64,000 nt of DNA from Rhizobium rosettiformans. GTDB lineage: Bacteria; Pseudomonadota; Alphaproteobacteria; Rhizobiales; Rhizobiaceae. The stretch is from NCBI RefSeq assembly GCF_016806065.1, contig NZ_CP032405.1, positions 2,756,001 through 2,820,000 on the forward strand, given 5' to 3'. Positions 43,661 through 51,850 of the stretch are shown piece by piece; position 1 is the stretch's first letter, and each line of letters opens with the position of its first letter. The position numbers were made by a program, and so were the translations under genes. Below the pieces are notes generated by a model. It was given only the letters and a program-made list of their open reading frames with translations. It made no database searches and was not told where the DNA came from.

Positions 43661-43981
43661 ATGACTGACTTCGGCCATGACGGCGGGGTGACCTCCGCGC
43701 GCGTGATCGGTGCTATCGCCGGCTCCGCGATTTCGCTGGTCTATCTGCTTCCCAAACATCGCCGCGAGGCGGCCGTGCGCTTTCTGACCGGCGTCGCCTG
43801 CGGGCTGATCTTCGGCGGGCCGACGGGTCTCTGGGGCGCCGGACAGCTGGGGCTCGAAGGGCGGTTGTCGACCGCGGAGATCATGCTGGCGGGGGCGACA
43901 CTCGCGTCGTTTACCGCCTGGTGGGGGCTTGGTGTTCTGGTGCGGCTGACGGGCCGGGCGGGGGACAAGGTGGGTGGGTGA
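43661..43981 (+). CDS. DUF6107-type small membrane protein (gp3.5 position)
   Basis: 106 residues from MTDFGHDGGVTSARV. About three hydrophobic segments (GAIAGSAISLVYLL, AVRFLTGVACGLIF, IMLAGATLASFTAWWGLGVL) indicate a small inner-membrane protein. Sequence resembles the DUF6107 family I associate with rhizobial GTA clusters; RcGTA has a small gene (gp3.5) at the same position. A role in assembly at the membrane or in release is possible but unproven. Confidence 0.65.
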   Translation: MTDFGHDGGVTSARVIGAIAGSAISLVYLLPKHRREAAVRFLTGVACGLIFGGPTGLWGAGQLGLEGRLSTAEIMLAGATLASFTAWWGLGVLVRLTGRAGDKVGG

Positions 43982-43984
43982 ACG

Positions 43985-44101
43985 CCCTTATCCTGAGGTG
44001 CCCCTGCGCAGGCAGGGGCCTCGAAGGATCGCGCTTCGTTGTAATCGGTGGCCCTGACCCTTCGAGGCCCGCGCGGTGCGCGGGCACCTCAGGGTGAGGG
44101 G
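43985..44101. repeat. RIME1-like element, family B copy 1
   Basis: Starts CCTTATCCTGAGGTGCCCCTGCGC and ends GGGCACCTCAGGGTGAGGGG, with nested palindromes and a CCTTCGAGGC core, matching the Rhizobium-specific intergenic mosaic element RIME1. Confidence 0.75.
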
Positions 44102-44119
44102 TTAAGGGCGGAGCGGCTA

Positions 44120-44279
44120 TCCACCCTCCCCTTGAGGGGGAGGGTCGGAGCGCAGCTCCGGGGTGGGGTGACGGGTTCGGCGCTTCACTCTGAGTTCAGC
44201 ATTCCACTCGCGGCCAGGATCACCCCCACCCGCCGCGTTGCGGCGACCTCCCCCCTCAAGGGGGAGGTGGGTGGGCACC
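44120..44279. repeat. Palindromic element, family C copy 2 (full length)
   Basis: Two opposing arms CCCTCCCCTTGAGGGGGAGGG...GGTGGGGTG and CACCCCCACCCGCCGCG...CCCCTCAAGGGGGAGGTGGG. The largest family C copy; it supplies the false N-terminal extension of the protease frame. Confidence 0.7.
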
Positions 44280-44332
44280 GCCTTTGCGTCGCAAGGAGAC
44301 CAAACCAAATCAACATCACGAGGAGACGAGCC

Positions 44333-44908
44333 ATGCAGGCTTTGGAAACGGAGGGCAGGCCGCGCTTTTGTTATGCCGGGCTGACGCTGAAGGGTGTGGC
44401 GGGGGACGGGCGGTTTTCAGGCTATGCGAGCCTGTTCGGCGAGGTCGATCTCGGGCGCGACGCGATCGAGCCCGGGGCCTTTGCAGCCTCGCTGACCAAG
44501 CGCGGGGCGGGTGGCGTGCGCATGCTCTTTCAGCATGATCCGGCCGAGGTGATTGGCCGCTGGACAGAGATCCGCGAGGATGAGCGGGGGCTTTATGTCG
44601 AGGGCAGGCTCGCCACCGATGTGAGCCGTGCCCGCGAGGTGCATGCGCTGATGAAGGCGGGGGCTCTCGATGGTCTGTCGATCGGCTTTCGCGCGGTCAA
44701 GACGAGGGCGGACCGCAAGACGGGCGTGCGGCGCATTCTCGAGGCAGATCTCTGGGAGATCTCGGTGGTGACCTTTCCCATGCTGCCGACGGCGAGAGTG
44801 TCCAATGTCAAGCACAGGCGGTTCTACCGAGACAGGGAAACCGAGCTTGTCCGGCTGATGCGCCGGGCGGCTCGGTCGATGGCGAACAATCACTTCACGA
44901 AAGGATGA
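44333..44908 (+). CDS. GTA prohead protease, HK97 family (gp4)
   Basis: 191 residues from ATG 44333, set by AGGAGACG; the open frame upstream is translated repeat. HK97 prohead protease features are FSGYASLFGEVDLGRDAIEPG, VRMLFQHDPAEVIGRW (catalytic His) and GALDGLSIGFRAV (catalytic Ser region), with C-terminal LWEISVVTFPMLPTARV. It cleaves the scaffold part of the capsid protein during maturation. The stop overlaps the ATG at 44905 of the capsid frame. Equivalent to RcGTA gp4. Confidence 0.9.
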   Translation: MQALETEGRPRFCYAGLTLKGVAGDGRFSGYASLFGEVDLGRDAIEPGAFAASLTKRGAGGVRMLFQHDPAEVIGRWTEIREDERGLYVEGRLATDVSRAREVHALMKAGALDGLSIGFRAVKTRADRKTGVRRILEADLWEISVVTFPMLPTARVSNVKHRRFYRDRETELVRLMRRAARSMANNHFTKG

Positions 44909-44913
44909 GCGAC

Positions 44914-46251
44914 ATGGAAGACGCGATGATGGCAGGTGAGAACAGGATGGTTGAGGCGGGGCTTGCAGCCTCCGCTGCAGGCGGGCGAGGCGGCAAGCGG
45001 GCCAAGGGGGTGCCCGCCAGGTTGGCACCGGAGGTGAAGGCGGCACCCGATACGGTGACCTCGGCCTTTGCTGAATTCATGAGTGCCTTCGAGGCCTTCA
45101 AGGAGGCGAATGACGAGCGGCTGGGCGAGATCGAGGAGAAGCTTTCGAGCGATGTCGTGACCCGCGACAAGGTCGAGCGGATCAACAAGGCGATCGACGA
45201 GCAGAGCCGGCTTTTGGACGAACTCGTGCTGAAGAAGCGCCGTCCGGCGCTCGACCGGCCCGGTCGTGAGGAGGCGGGGCTGGCCGAACACAAGGCGGCT
45301 TTCGAGGCCTATGTGCGGCGTGGCGACGACCAGGCGCTGCGCGATCTCGACCAGAAAGCGCTGTCGGCAGGTGTTTCCGGCGACGGCGGTTATCTGGTGC
45401 CTCAGCAGGTGGACGAGGAGATCGGCCGCAGGCTGCGGGTCATCTCGCCGATCCGGTCGCTGGCAACCGTGCGGCAGGTCTCGGGCTCGGTGCTGAAGAA
45501 GCCGTTTGCTGCGGCAGGCTTTGCCAGCGGCTGGGTGGCGGAAACGGCGGCGCGCACGCAGACCGGCACGCCGGAACTCTCCGAACTCGCCTTCCCGACC
45601 ATGGAGCTCTATGCGATGCCGGCGGCGACCCAAGGCCTGCTTGATGATGCCGCCGTCGACATCGAGGCCTGGATTGCGGCGGAAGTCGACATCGCCTTTG
45701 CCGAACAGGAGGGCGAGGCGTTTGTGTCGGGTGATGGCGTGCTGAAGCCGAAGGGGTTTCTGGCCTATGACCAGGTGGATGACGGCGCCTGGGAATGGGG
45801 CAAGATCGGCACGATTGCCACCGGGGCGGCGGGTGCCTTTGCGGCAAGCGGCGCCTCGGACGTGCTGATCAACGTGGTCTATGCGCTGAAGGCGGGCCAC
45901 CGGCAGAACGGCACATTCGTCATGAGCCGCCGCAGCCAGGGCGCGGTGCGCAAGCTGAAGGATGCCGACGGCAACTATCTCTGGGCGCCACCGGCCCGCG
46001 CCGGCGATCCGGCCTCGCTGATGGGCTTCCCGGTTGCCGAATCCGAGGACATGCCCGAGATTGCGGCCAATGCCACGGCGATCGCCTTCGGCGATTTCCG
46101 CGCGGGGTATCTGGTCGTCGATCGGGTTGGAGTGCGGGTGCTGCGCGATCCCTATTCGGCCAAGCCGTATGTGCTGTTCTATACCACCAAGCGCGTCGGC
46201 GGTGGCGTGCAGGACTTCGAGGCGATCAAGCTGGTGAAGTTTGGGGTGTGA
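44914..46251 (+). CDS. GTA major capsid protein, HK97 fold (gp5)
   Basis: 445 residues. The N-terminal coiled coil (FAEFMSAFEAFKEANDERLG, EIEEKLSSD; about 45-110) is the scaffolding domain removed by the protease; the HK97-fold shell follows from about residue 130 (SGDGGYLVPQQVDEEIGRRL; FVSGDGVLKPKGFL; SLMGFPVAESEDMPEI). ATG 44914 is preferred because the AAGG at 44901-44904 overlaps the first ATG at 44905 and fits only the second. Equivalent to RcGTA gp5. Two repeat families follow. Confidence 0.92.
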   Translation: MEDAMMAGENRMVEAGLAASAAGGRGGKRAKGVPARLAPEVKAAPDTVTSAFAEFMSAFEAFKEANDERLGEIEEKLSSDVVTRDKVERINKAIDEQSRLLDELVLKKRRPALDRPGREEAGLAEHKAAFEAYVRRGDDQALRDLDQKALSAGVSGDGGYLVPQQVDEEIGRRLRVISPIRSLATVRQVSGSVLKKPFAAAGFASGWVAETAARTQTGTPELSELAFPTMELYAMPAATQGLLDDAAVDIEAWIAAEVDIAFAEQEGEAFVSGDGVLKPKGFLAYDQVDDGAWEWGKIGTIATGAAGAFAASGASDVLINVVYALKAGHRQNGTFVMSRRSQGAVRKLKDADGNYLWAPPARAGDPASLMGFPVAESEDMPEIAANATAIAFGDFRAGYLVVDRVGVRVLRDPYSAKPYVLFYTTKRVGGGVQDFEAIKLVKFGV

Positions 46252-46257
46252 GTTTTT

Positions 46258-46320
46258 GACCCTCCCCTTGAGGGGGAGGGGCGGAAGCTCGGTTACCTGC
46301 ACCCGCCGCTTCGCGGGACC
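46258..46320. repeat. Palindromic element, family C copy 3
   Basis: CCTCCCCTTGAGGGGGAGG palindrome followed by CACCCGCCGCTTCGCGGGACCTCCCCC. Runs directly into a family A half-copy. Confidence 0.6.
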
Positions 46321-46323
46321 TCC

Positions 46324-46418
46324 CCCTCTCCCCTTTGTGGGAGAGGATACAAAATCGAGGGCTTAGCCCGATCAGGGCTAAACCTCAGATTTTGTTGGTG
46401 AGGGGATCGGTGATGGCA
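46324..46418. repeat. Family A element, right half (A7a)
   Basis: CTCCCCTTTGTGGGAGAGG, CAAAATCGAGGGCTTAGCCC/GGGCTAAACCTCAGATTTTG hairpin and GTGAGGGGATCGGTGATGGCA end. Confidence 0.65.
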
Positions 46419-46469
46419 GCACTGAGAACCGACCCGTCGGTGGAACGGCGCCAAGGTGTTGTTATCTCG

Positions 46470-46574
46470 TGCTAACGGAACCGATCCCCTCACCTGGAAA
46501 ATCTGAAGTTTAGGCGGCTTGCGCTCGCCTAAGCCTTCGATTTTCCGTCCTCCCCCACATGGGGGGAGGTGGGC
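46470..46574. repeat. Family A element, left half (A7b)
   Basis: TGCTAACGGAACCGATCCCC end followed by the TTTAGGCGGCTTGCGCTCGC hairpin arm. The two halves face outward-in from A7a with a 51-bp gap, so this may be a rearranged copy. Confidence 0.65.
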
Positions 46575-46592
46575 CCGCCCCAGCACTTCGGC

Positions 46593-46705
46593 TCCCTCAT
46601 GTTGAGGTGAGCGGGGAGCGCCCCTCGAACCATCCCATGTCCCAAATGATCAGGTGGCCTCGCCCTTCGAGGCCGGGCGTGGCCCGGCGCATCAGGGTGA
46701 GGGGT
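46593..46705. repeat. RIME1-like element, family B copy 2
   Basis: CCCTCATGTTGAGGTGAGCG...CATCAGGGTGAGGGG; the more degenerate outer arm and the CCTTCGAGGC core match the other family B copies. Between capsid and adaptor genes. Confidence 0.65.
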
Positions 46706-46736
46706 GCGCCTGCAATCCGCTTTCAAGGAAACTCCC

Positions 46737-47306
46737 ATGACCATCATTGAACTCACTCCGCCCGCCGTGGAGCCGCTGACGCTTGTCGAGATCAGGGCGC
46801 ATCTGAGGCTCGATACGGAGGACGAGGATGCGCTGCTCCTAGCGCTTGCCACCGTTGCCCGCGAGCATCTGGAGCGGGAGACGGGGCTGGTGCTGGCATC
46901 CAGGGATTTCAGGCTGTGCCTCGACGACTGGCCGGCGGATGGGATTGTGACCATTCCGCGTGGGCCGGTCCGGGCGATCACTTCGGTGATCGTCTATGAC
47001 GGGGATGGCGAGCCGCAGGCGGTGGATCTCGCAGGGCATCTGCTGGATGGCGAGGCGCGGCCGGCAAGGCTCTGGTTGCGCGCGGTGCCGGAGCCGGGGC
47101 GGGCGTTGAACGGGATCGAGGTGGAATTGTCAGCCGGCTTTGGCGAGAGCGGTCCGGATGTGCCCGAGACGCTGAAGCGGGCGATGCTTTTGCATGTGGC
47201 GGCGATGTTTGCCTGCAGGGGCGTGGTCGCGGTCGAGGCCCAGCCGGCTGTGGTGCCGCCGGGTTACGACCGGCTGATCGCGCCCTTCTGCCGGCGGGGG
47301 CTTTGA
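46737..47306 (+). CDS. Head-tail adaptor protein (gp6)
   Basis: 189 residues from MTIIELTPPAVEPLTLVEIR, a typical start for gp6-like head-tail connectors. The helical N-terminal part (VEIRAHLRLDTEDEDALLLA, LATVAREHLERETGLVL) and later IEVELSAGFGESGPDVPETL fit the phage connector family (Phage_connect/PhiE125 gp8-like). It joins portal to stopper. It precedes gp7 by 2 bp. Confidence 0.85.
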   Translation: MTIIELTPPAVEPLTLVEIRAHLRLDTEDEDALLLALATVAREHLERETGLVLASRDFRLCLDDWPADGIVTIPRGPVRAITSVIVYDGDGEPQAVDLAGHLLDGEARPARLWLRAVPEPGRALNGIEVELSAGFGESGPDVPETLKRAMLLHVAAMFACRGVVAVEAQPAVVPPGYDRLIAPFCRRGL

Positions 47307-47308
47307 CC

Positions 47309-47644
47309 ATGGCGCTGCTCGATATCGATGCCGGGCGGCTGACGGCGCGGCTGGTGCTGGAGCAGCCGGAGGCCGTGGAAGACGGGCAGGGCGGGGCTGC
47401 AGCGGGCTTCGTCGAACTGGCCCGTGTCTGGGCGCTGGTCGAGCCGCGCAGCTTTGCCGAGGAACAGAAGGGGCCGGGGCTTGTCGCGACCATCACGCAT
47501 CATGTGACGGTTCGGGCCCGTGGCGATCTCGTGGCCGGGCAGCGTTTTCGAAAAGGAGCGCGGCTCTTCGAGATCCTGGCGGTGCGCGATCCCGACGAGA
47601 CGGGCCGGTTTCAGCTGGCGCTGTGCCGCGAGGTGACGGGATGA
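47309..47644 (+). CDS. Head closure/stopper protein (gp7)
   Basis: 111 residues. The SPP1 gp16-like head-tail adaptor fold is suggested by TARLVLEQPEAVEDGQGG, RVWALVEPRSFAEEQ and FEILAVRDPDETGRFQLALC. ATG 47309 lies 2 bp after the gp6 stop (translational coupling). It seals the portal channel after packaging and connects to gp8. Its stop overlaps the next small gene. Confidence 0.85.
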   Translation: MALLDIDAGRLTARLVLEQPEAVEDGQGGAAAGFVELARVWALVEPRSFAEEQKGPGLVATITHHVTVRARGDLVAGQRFRKGARLFEILAVRDPDETGRFQLALCREVTG

Positions 47645-47895
47645 GTAGCGGCGCCAGACAAGGGCGAGGGTCAGGACGAGGGCGCGGATCCGGGCCACGG
47701 GGCGTGGCGCTGGAGGAGACGGGCAGGCAACTCGCCGTGATCTTGCGGCGGGCACTGGCGGTCCGTGTGGCGAAGCGCAGCGATCGGGCCTCGGCGGAGG
47801 GAGCCTGGATGGACACGGATGGGCCGGCGACCGAAGGCCCGGGTGCCGACGGACGCGATCACCGGCTGACGGCTGAGGCGCGGACGGGCCGCTAG
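47641..47895 (+). CDS. Small hypothetical protein within GTA head-tail genes
   Basis: 84 residues from ATG 47641, which overlaps the gp7 stop by 4 bp. Arg/Gly-rich N terminus (SSGARQGRGSGRGRGSGPRG) then a helical stretch (LEETGRQLAVILRRALAVRV). The tail is low complexity. Tight coupling argues for a real gene, composition argues for caution. No counterpart recognised among RcGTA genes. Confidence 0.45.
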   Translation: MSSGARQGRGSGRGRGSGPRGVALEETGRQLAVILRRALAVRVAKRSDRASAEGAWMDTDGPATEGPGADGRDHRLTAEARTGR

Positions 47896-47986
47896 GCAAA
47901 CGGAATCTTCGCGGACACCGGCTGTGCGGGGAGGGGCTCGAAAGCGCCGGCAGTTTTCGTATGGCACAGCATTGGGAGAGTGTAAG

Positions 47987-48385
47987 ATGACGAATGCGGT
48001 CAATGCCTTGCTGGCGGGCCTTCAACAGGCGGTGAAGGCCGATGTGGACCTGACGGCCGCGCTCGGACCCAAGGGCCTGTCTGATCGGACGGTCCGACCG
48101 CAACGCTTTCCGGCGCTTGTCGTCGGCATGGTCGAAGCGCGGGATTTCTCGACCGGCGAGGCTGAAGGCGCGGAGATCCTGTTGACGCTGGAGGCCTGGA
48201 GTGCGGTCTCCCGACGTGAGGCGGAAGCGCTGGTGGCGGAACTGAGGCGGCTGGCCGATGGCTTGCCGGAGGGGCTCGATGGCTTTCGGCTGGTCAACTT
48301 CCGGCATCGCCGGACGACGAGCCGGCGCGAGGTGAAGACGGGGCTGTTCGTGGCTGAGGCGGGGTTTCGGGCGGTGGTGGAGTGA
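47987..48385 (+). CDS. Tail terminator, DUF3168 family (gp8)
   Basis: 132 residues from MTNAVNALLAGLQQAVKADV, preceded by GGAGAG. DUF3168 features are DVDLTAALGPKGLSDR, EILLTLEAWSAVSRREAEAL and the closing FRHRRTTSRREVKTGLFVAE. It caps the tail tube at the head-tail junction (RcGTA gp8). The ORF upstream portion is not family-like. A RIME1-like element (B3) and an MNT/HEPN-MFS cargo block separate it from gp9. Confidence 0.85.
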   Translation: MTNAVNALLAGLQQAVKADVDLTAALGPKGLSDRTVRPQRFPALVVGMVEARDFSTGEAEGAEILLTLEAWSAVSRREAEALVAELRRLADGLPEGLDGFRLVNFRHRRTTSRREVKTGLFVAEAGFRAVVE

Positions 48386-48403
48386 TGTGTCCAATTGCTG
48401 CGA

Positions 48404-48515
48404 CCCCATCCTGAGGTGCCCCTGCACCGCGCGGGCCTCGGAGGATCCGGTAGCAGTTTTTCTGTGGCCTCGATCCTTCGAGGCCGGGCTTTGCCCGGCG
48501 CCTCAGGATGAGGGG
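48404..48515. repeat. RIME1-like element, family B copy 3 (left flank of cargo)
   Basis: CCCCATCCTGAGGTGCCCCTGC...CGCCTCAGGATGAGGGG with the CCTTCGAGGC core. Left bracket of the MNT/HEPN-MFS block. Confidence 0.75.
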
Positions 48516-48613
48516 CGGACGGTCGCCGTGTGGGTGCCCAAGTCCGCCTCCCGCGACAAAGCACGCCCTCTGGAAACTGCCCGGGTAATCGAGTATCTTT
48601 CGATAAGACCTTC

Positions 48614-48982
48614 ATGAGTGGATCGATGAGCGTGATTGCGCAAAGCCTGGGTGGCAGGGCGGCGGATCCGGAAGAGTTTCCGGAGCTGCAGACCCTGCTT
48701 GCTCGCATCGAAGCGGCCTGCGATCCGATTGATGTCATCCTGTATGGCAGTCGTGCACGTGGCGCGGCAACGGCACAAAGCGACTGGGATCTGAAGGTGA
48801 TCGTTTCGGACGACGCGCCGGAGACGCTGATGTCGCCGCTGTTTGGCTGGCGCCTGCAGGAAGGCTCAGGGGTGCATGCAGACGTTTCGGTTGCGCGCCT
48901 TTCGGATTTCCAGGCGGACCTTCAGGTCGCGAATTCTGCGGCCAGTCACATCGTAGACGACGGTATTTTGCTTGTCCGCTGA
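48614..48982 (+). CDS. MNT-type nucleotidyltransferase antitoxin (TA module 4)
   Basis: 122 residues from ATG 48614 (ATG 48626 also possible). The minimal nucleotidyltransferase signature ILYGSRARGAATAQSDWDLK (GSxARG-x5-SDxDL) is complete. In known MNT/HEPN pairs the nucleotidyltransferase AMPylates or otherwise neutralises the HEPN ribonuclease. Its stop TGA (48980-48982) is followed in the same frame by the HEPN coding sequence. It is cargo in the gp8-gp9 gap between two RIME1-like elements. Confidence 0.85.
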   Translation: MSGSMSVIAQSLGGRAADPEEFPELQTLLARIEAACDPIDVILYGSRARGAATAQSDWDLKVIVSDDAPETLMSPLFGWRLQEGSGVHADVSVARLSDFQADLQVANSAASHIVDDGILLVR

Positions 48983-49006
48983 ACTGACATCGCCAACGCA
49001 CTGCGA

Positions 49007-49420
49007 TTGGCGCGTGAGGATCTGGAGGCGGCGACCTTGCTTGCGGCTGCCGATAACCGCAATGACGCCTATCACGCACAACAGGCTGCGGAGAAAATGC
49101 TTCTGGCCCTTCTGACGGCGGAGGGTATCCGGGCCGAGCGCCGGGATAGCCACCGCATCGACGTGTTGCGGGATCTGCTGCCCGACACGAATCCATTTAA
49201 GGCGCGGTTTGCACCGCTGACTTTCCTGACGGTGTTCGCGACCACCTATCGCTATCCCAAGGACGCCGGTCGAATTCCGGTGCGGACCGAGCGCGTTGAA
49301 CTGGAAGCAGCACTTGCAAAGCTGAAGCAAATCCTGACCGATCTCGCAGGGCATTTTGGCGTCGAGCTTCACGCCTCGGATCGTTTGCCAGCGACGACGT
49401 CGAGCCCACCGCGCGCCTAG
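49007..49420 (+). CDS. HEPN domain toxin (TA module 4)
   Basis: 137 residues from TTG 49007 (LAREDLEAATLLAAADNR). HEPN (PF05168-type) features: NDAYHAQQAAEKMLLALLTA and a C-terminal RYPKDAGRI. Family homology begins about 8 codons before 49007 (AT/ATC codons IANALRLARED), directly after the MNT stop, with no canonical start there. So the start may be TTG 49007, or the toxin may depend on the same frame as MNT. HEPN toxins are ribonucleases. It ends head-to-head with the MFS stop (the two stops overlap). Confidence 0.75.
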   Translation: MAREDLEAATLLAAADNRNDAYHAQQAAEKMLLALLTAEGIRAERRDSHRIDVLRDLLPDTNPFKARFAPLTFLTVFATTYRYPKDAGRIPVRTERVELEAALAKLKQILTDLAGHFGVELHASDRLPATTSSPPRA

Positions 49421-50613
49421 ATCTTGACCTGTCCCCGCTTCGCAATCACCGCCAGCGCCAGGATGGCCGCAAAGCCGGTGGCGGCGAAGAGGGTGGCGAG
49501 CACGAGGCCAGCGTCGATGCCGGCGCGGTCGATGACGGCTGTCATCAGGACGGGGGCCGTCGCATTGGCGAGGTTTTGCGGCAGAGCGAGGCGCGCCGAC
49601 TGGCGGGCGAAGCGGCTGGCGGAGAAGAAGGCGAGCGGCAGCGTGGCGCGCGCAAGCGTCGTGACGCCGGAGCCGAAGCCGTAGAGCGCGGTGAACATCA
49701 GCAGGCTCGACGGCGTGCCGGATGAGAAGATCAAAAGCAGGGTGGAACCCGTCAGCATGGCCATGCCGGCAAGCCCGGTGGTCACCGGCGAGGAGCGCTT
49801 GCCGAGCACCAGATCGAAGGCGCGGGCAGCAATGCCGAAGACGGCGCGCAGCGATCCGAGCTGGAGCGCCAGAGCCGGCGTGGCGCCGGAGAGTTCGAGA
49901 ATATGCAGGAGCTGCGGCGACAGTCCGAAGGTCATCAGGCTGGCGAGCGAGGTCGAGAGCGCAATCAGCAGGAAGGCAATCGTCGCCATGCGACGGCTCA
50001 ACTCCAGCGGCTCCCGGGCATCCGCGGCGAGGTCCTCGGCCGAGCGGGCGATCGCGATGCGGCCGAGGGACAGATGGATCGGCAGCGCCAGAAATAGCTG
50101 TGCTGCGGCTGCTGCCAGCAGCGCGCCGCGCCAGCCGAAGGCCTCGCCGGCCAGCGTCAGCAGCGGCCAGCAGACCGCCGAGGACAGCCCGGTGAAAATC
50201 ATCAGGATGCCGATGGCGCGGCGGGCGCCGTGACCCTCGCGCTCGACGACGGCGGCAAACGCCGGCACGGTGAGCGCGAACGAGCCGCCAGCTCCGAGGA
50301 TCAGCCAGGCGGCGGCATAGGTGACGATGCCGGTGGACAGCGCCAGCATGGCAAGGCCTGATGCCATCAGCACCGAGCCCATGGCGAGCACCTTCGAGGC
50401 GCCGTGGCGGGCGATCAGTCGGCCGGTCCAGGGGCCGAGAAAGGCCATTGTCAGCATCATCACGGTGAGCCCGGCAAAGGCCATTTCATTGGCGAGCCCG
50501 AGATCGGCGGCCATGGCGCGGCCGAAGACCGCCGGCATTTCATAGGTCGTGCCCCAGCCGAGGATCTGCGAGACCGCAAGCGCGGCGACGAGGAGGGTGC
50601 GGGGCATGTTCAT
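49417..50613 (-). CDS. Major facilitator superfamily transporter
   Basis: 398 residues with about 12 transmembrane segments (LLVAALAVSQILGWGTTYEM; IVTYAAAWLILGAGGSFALT; AFLLIALSTSLASLMTFGLS; LATLFAATGFAAILALAVIA). The first intracellular loop GPWTGRLIARHGASKVLAMG shows the MFS G-x3-D/R-R-x-G-x-R/K motif. Substrate unknown. It sits antisense in the gp8-gp9 gap; it is not a known GTA part and is flanked by RIME1-like elements B3 and B4, so it looks like cargo. Confidence 0.87.
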   Translation of the reverse strand: MNMPRTLLVAALAVSQILGWGTTYEMPAVFGRAMAADLGLANEMAFAGLTVMMLTMAFLGPWTGRLIARHGASKVLAMGSVLMASGLAMLALSTGIVTYAAAWLILGAGGSFALTVPAFAAVVEREGHGARRAIGILMIFTGLSSAVCWPLLTLAGEAFGWRGALLAAAAAQLFLALPIHLSLGRIAIARSAEDLAADAREPLELSRRMATIAFLLIALSTSLASLMTFGLSPQLLHILELSGATPALALQLGSLRAVFGIAARAFDLVLGKRSSPVTTGLAGMAMLTGSTLLLIFSSGTPSSLLMFTALYGFGSGVTTLARATLPLAFFSASRFARQSARLALPQNLANATAPVLMTAVIDRAGIDAGLVLATLFAATGFAAILALAVIAKRGQVKI

Positions 50614-50725
50614 GGGAGACTCAGGCGGATAGTTCGGGGCGGGGGTTTTCTTCTAGGCCGGTTGTAGGGTGGGCGATAGGGTAAAATCTTAGGGTGTGCG
50701 CGTGTTAGGGCGTGCCCAGTACGAG

Positions 50726-50833
50726 GTCCTCATGCTGAGCTGCCCGAGCCAGGCGAGGGCCTCGAAGCATCCGTCTTGTTGGTGGCCTCGGCCCTTCGAG
50801 GCCCGGCATTGCCGGGCACCTCAGGGTGAGGGG
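50726..50833. repeat. RIME1-like element, family B copy 4 (right flank of cargo)
   Basis: GTCCTCATGCTGAGCTGCCCG...GGGCACCTCAGGGTGAGGGG with the CCTTCGAGGC core. Right bracket of the MNT/HEPN-MFS block. Confidence 0.7.
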
Positions 50834-50856
50834 ACGCATGGGTGTGCCGCTGCCAC

Positions 50857-50962
50857 TCTCCCCTTGAGGGGGGTGACGCCGCTTCTGGCCGTGCCCATTC
50901 TGGCGAAGATCACCCCCACCCGCCGCTTTGCGGCGACCTCCCCCCTCAAGGTAAAGGTGGGA
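50857..50962. repeat. Palindromic element, family C copy 4
   Basis: CCACTCTCCCCTTGAGGGGGG ... ATCACCCCCACCCGCCGCTTTGCGGCGACC, ending CCCCCCTCAAGGTAAAGGTGGG. Between B4 and the gp9 gene. Confidence 0.6.
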
Positions 50963-51018
50963 GCGCCACCGGCGCCTCGCCCGAAAACAATCACGGACAT
51001 CATCAAAGGAGAGACGCC

Positions 51019-51426
51019 ATGGGCGCGCAGAAGGGCAAGGATCTGTTGCTGAAGGTCGAGGACGGGGCGGGGTTTGTGACGGTGGCGGGCTTGCGGGCGA
51101 GGCGGCTCGCCTTCAATGCGCAAACGGTTGACGTGACCGACAGTGAAAGTGCCGGGCGCTGGCGCGAGCTGCTGGAAGGGGCGGGTGTCAGGCGGGCTGG
51201 GCTCACCGGCTCCGGCCTGTTCAAGGATGCAGCGTCCGATGCGCTGATCAGGGCGGCTTTCTTTGCCGGCTCCATCCTCAACTATCAGGTGGTGATCCCG
51301 GATTTCGGCACGGTGACGGCGCCGTTTCAGGTGACGGCGCTGGATTATGCCGGCAATCACGACGGCGAGGTGACCTTCGAGATCGCGCTGGAATCGGCCG
51401 GTGCCGTTTCCTTCGCGGCACTGTGA
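51019..51426 (+). CDS. Major tail tube protein (gp9)
   Basis: 135 residues from ATG 51019 (MGAQKGKDLLLKVEDGAG). TP901-1-type major tail protein pattern: FVTVAGLRARRLAFNAQTVD, VTDSESAGRWRELLEG and LDYAGNHDGEVTFEIALESAG. It polymerises into the tail tube. Upstream in-frame extension is repeat translation. Equivalent to RcGTA gp9. First gene of a tight run gp9-gp10-gp10.1. Confidence 0.88.
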   Translation: MGAQKGKDLLLKVEDGAGFVTVAGLRARRLAFNAQTVDVTDSESAGRWRELLEGAGVRRAGLTGSGLFKDAASDALIRAAFFAGSILNYQVVIPDFGTVTAPFQVTALDYAGNHDGEVTFEIALESAGAVSFAAL

Positions 51427-51433
51427 GGTGGTC

Positions 51434-51850
51434 ATGCGGGGCTATGATCGCGACATGCGCGAACCGGTGACGGTGGGCCGCGCCAACCGCCATCGCGGCG
51501 AGGTCGAAGGCGTCATTGACGGCGAGCGGCGCATTCTGTGTCTGACGCTTGGCGCGCTTGGCGCGCTTGCCGAGCTGGAGACCGCTTTCGGGGCTGACAG
51601 CCTGACGGATCTCGCGGCACGTTTTGCCGGCGGCCGGCTGAAGAGCGCCGATCTGACCCGCATACTCGCCTGCGGCTTGCGCGGCGGGGGCAACCGGGTT
51701 TCGGATGCCGATGTCGCCGATATGGTGGTCGAGGGCGGCGTGGCGGGTGCAGCGAAACTGGTGGGCGAGTTGCTGGCGTTGACCTTCGGTGTGTCGGCAG
51801 ATGAGCGCCGGGTTCGCGATGAACAGGGCGAGGGCGGCACCTCCCCTTGA
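51434..51850 (+). CDS. Tail assembly chaperone (gp10, Phage_TAC family)
   Basis: 138 residues. Contains RANRHRGEVEGVIDGERRIL, CLTLGALGALAELETAFGA and LTRILACGLRGGGNRVSDAD, matching GTA gp10 proteins (Phage_TAC_11-type, gene transfer agent family). Start at 51434 (MRGYDRDMREPV) follows GAGGTGGTC; 51455 is possible. It binds unassembled tail protein or tape measure. Overlaps gp10.1 by 4 bp. Confidence 0.82.
   Translation: MRGYDRDMREPVTVGRANRHRGEVEGVIDGERRILCLTLGALGALAELETAFGADSLTDLAARFAGGRLKSADLTRILACGLRGGGNRVSDADVADMVVEGGVAGAAKLVGELLALTFGVSADERRVRDEQGEGGTSP

Noticed and set aside
44048..44332. Upstream extension of the prohead protease frame
   Set aside because: The translated residues come from RIME1-like and family C palindromes; a good ribosome-binding site and homology start at 44333.
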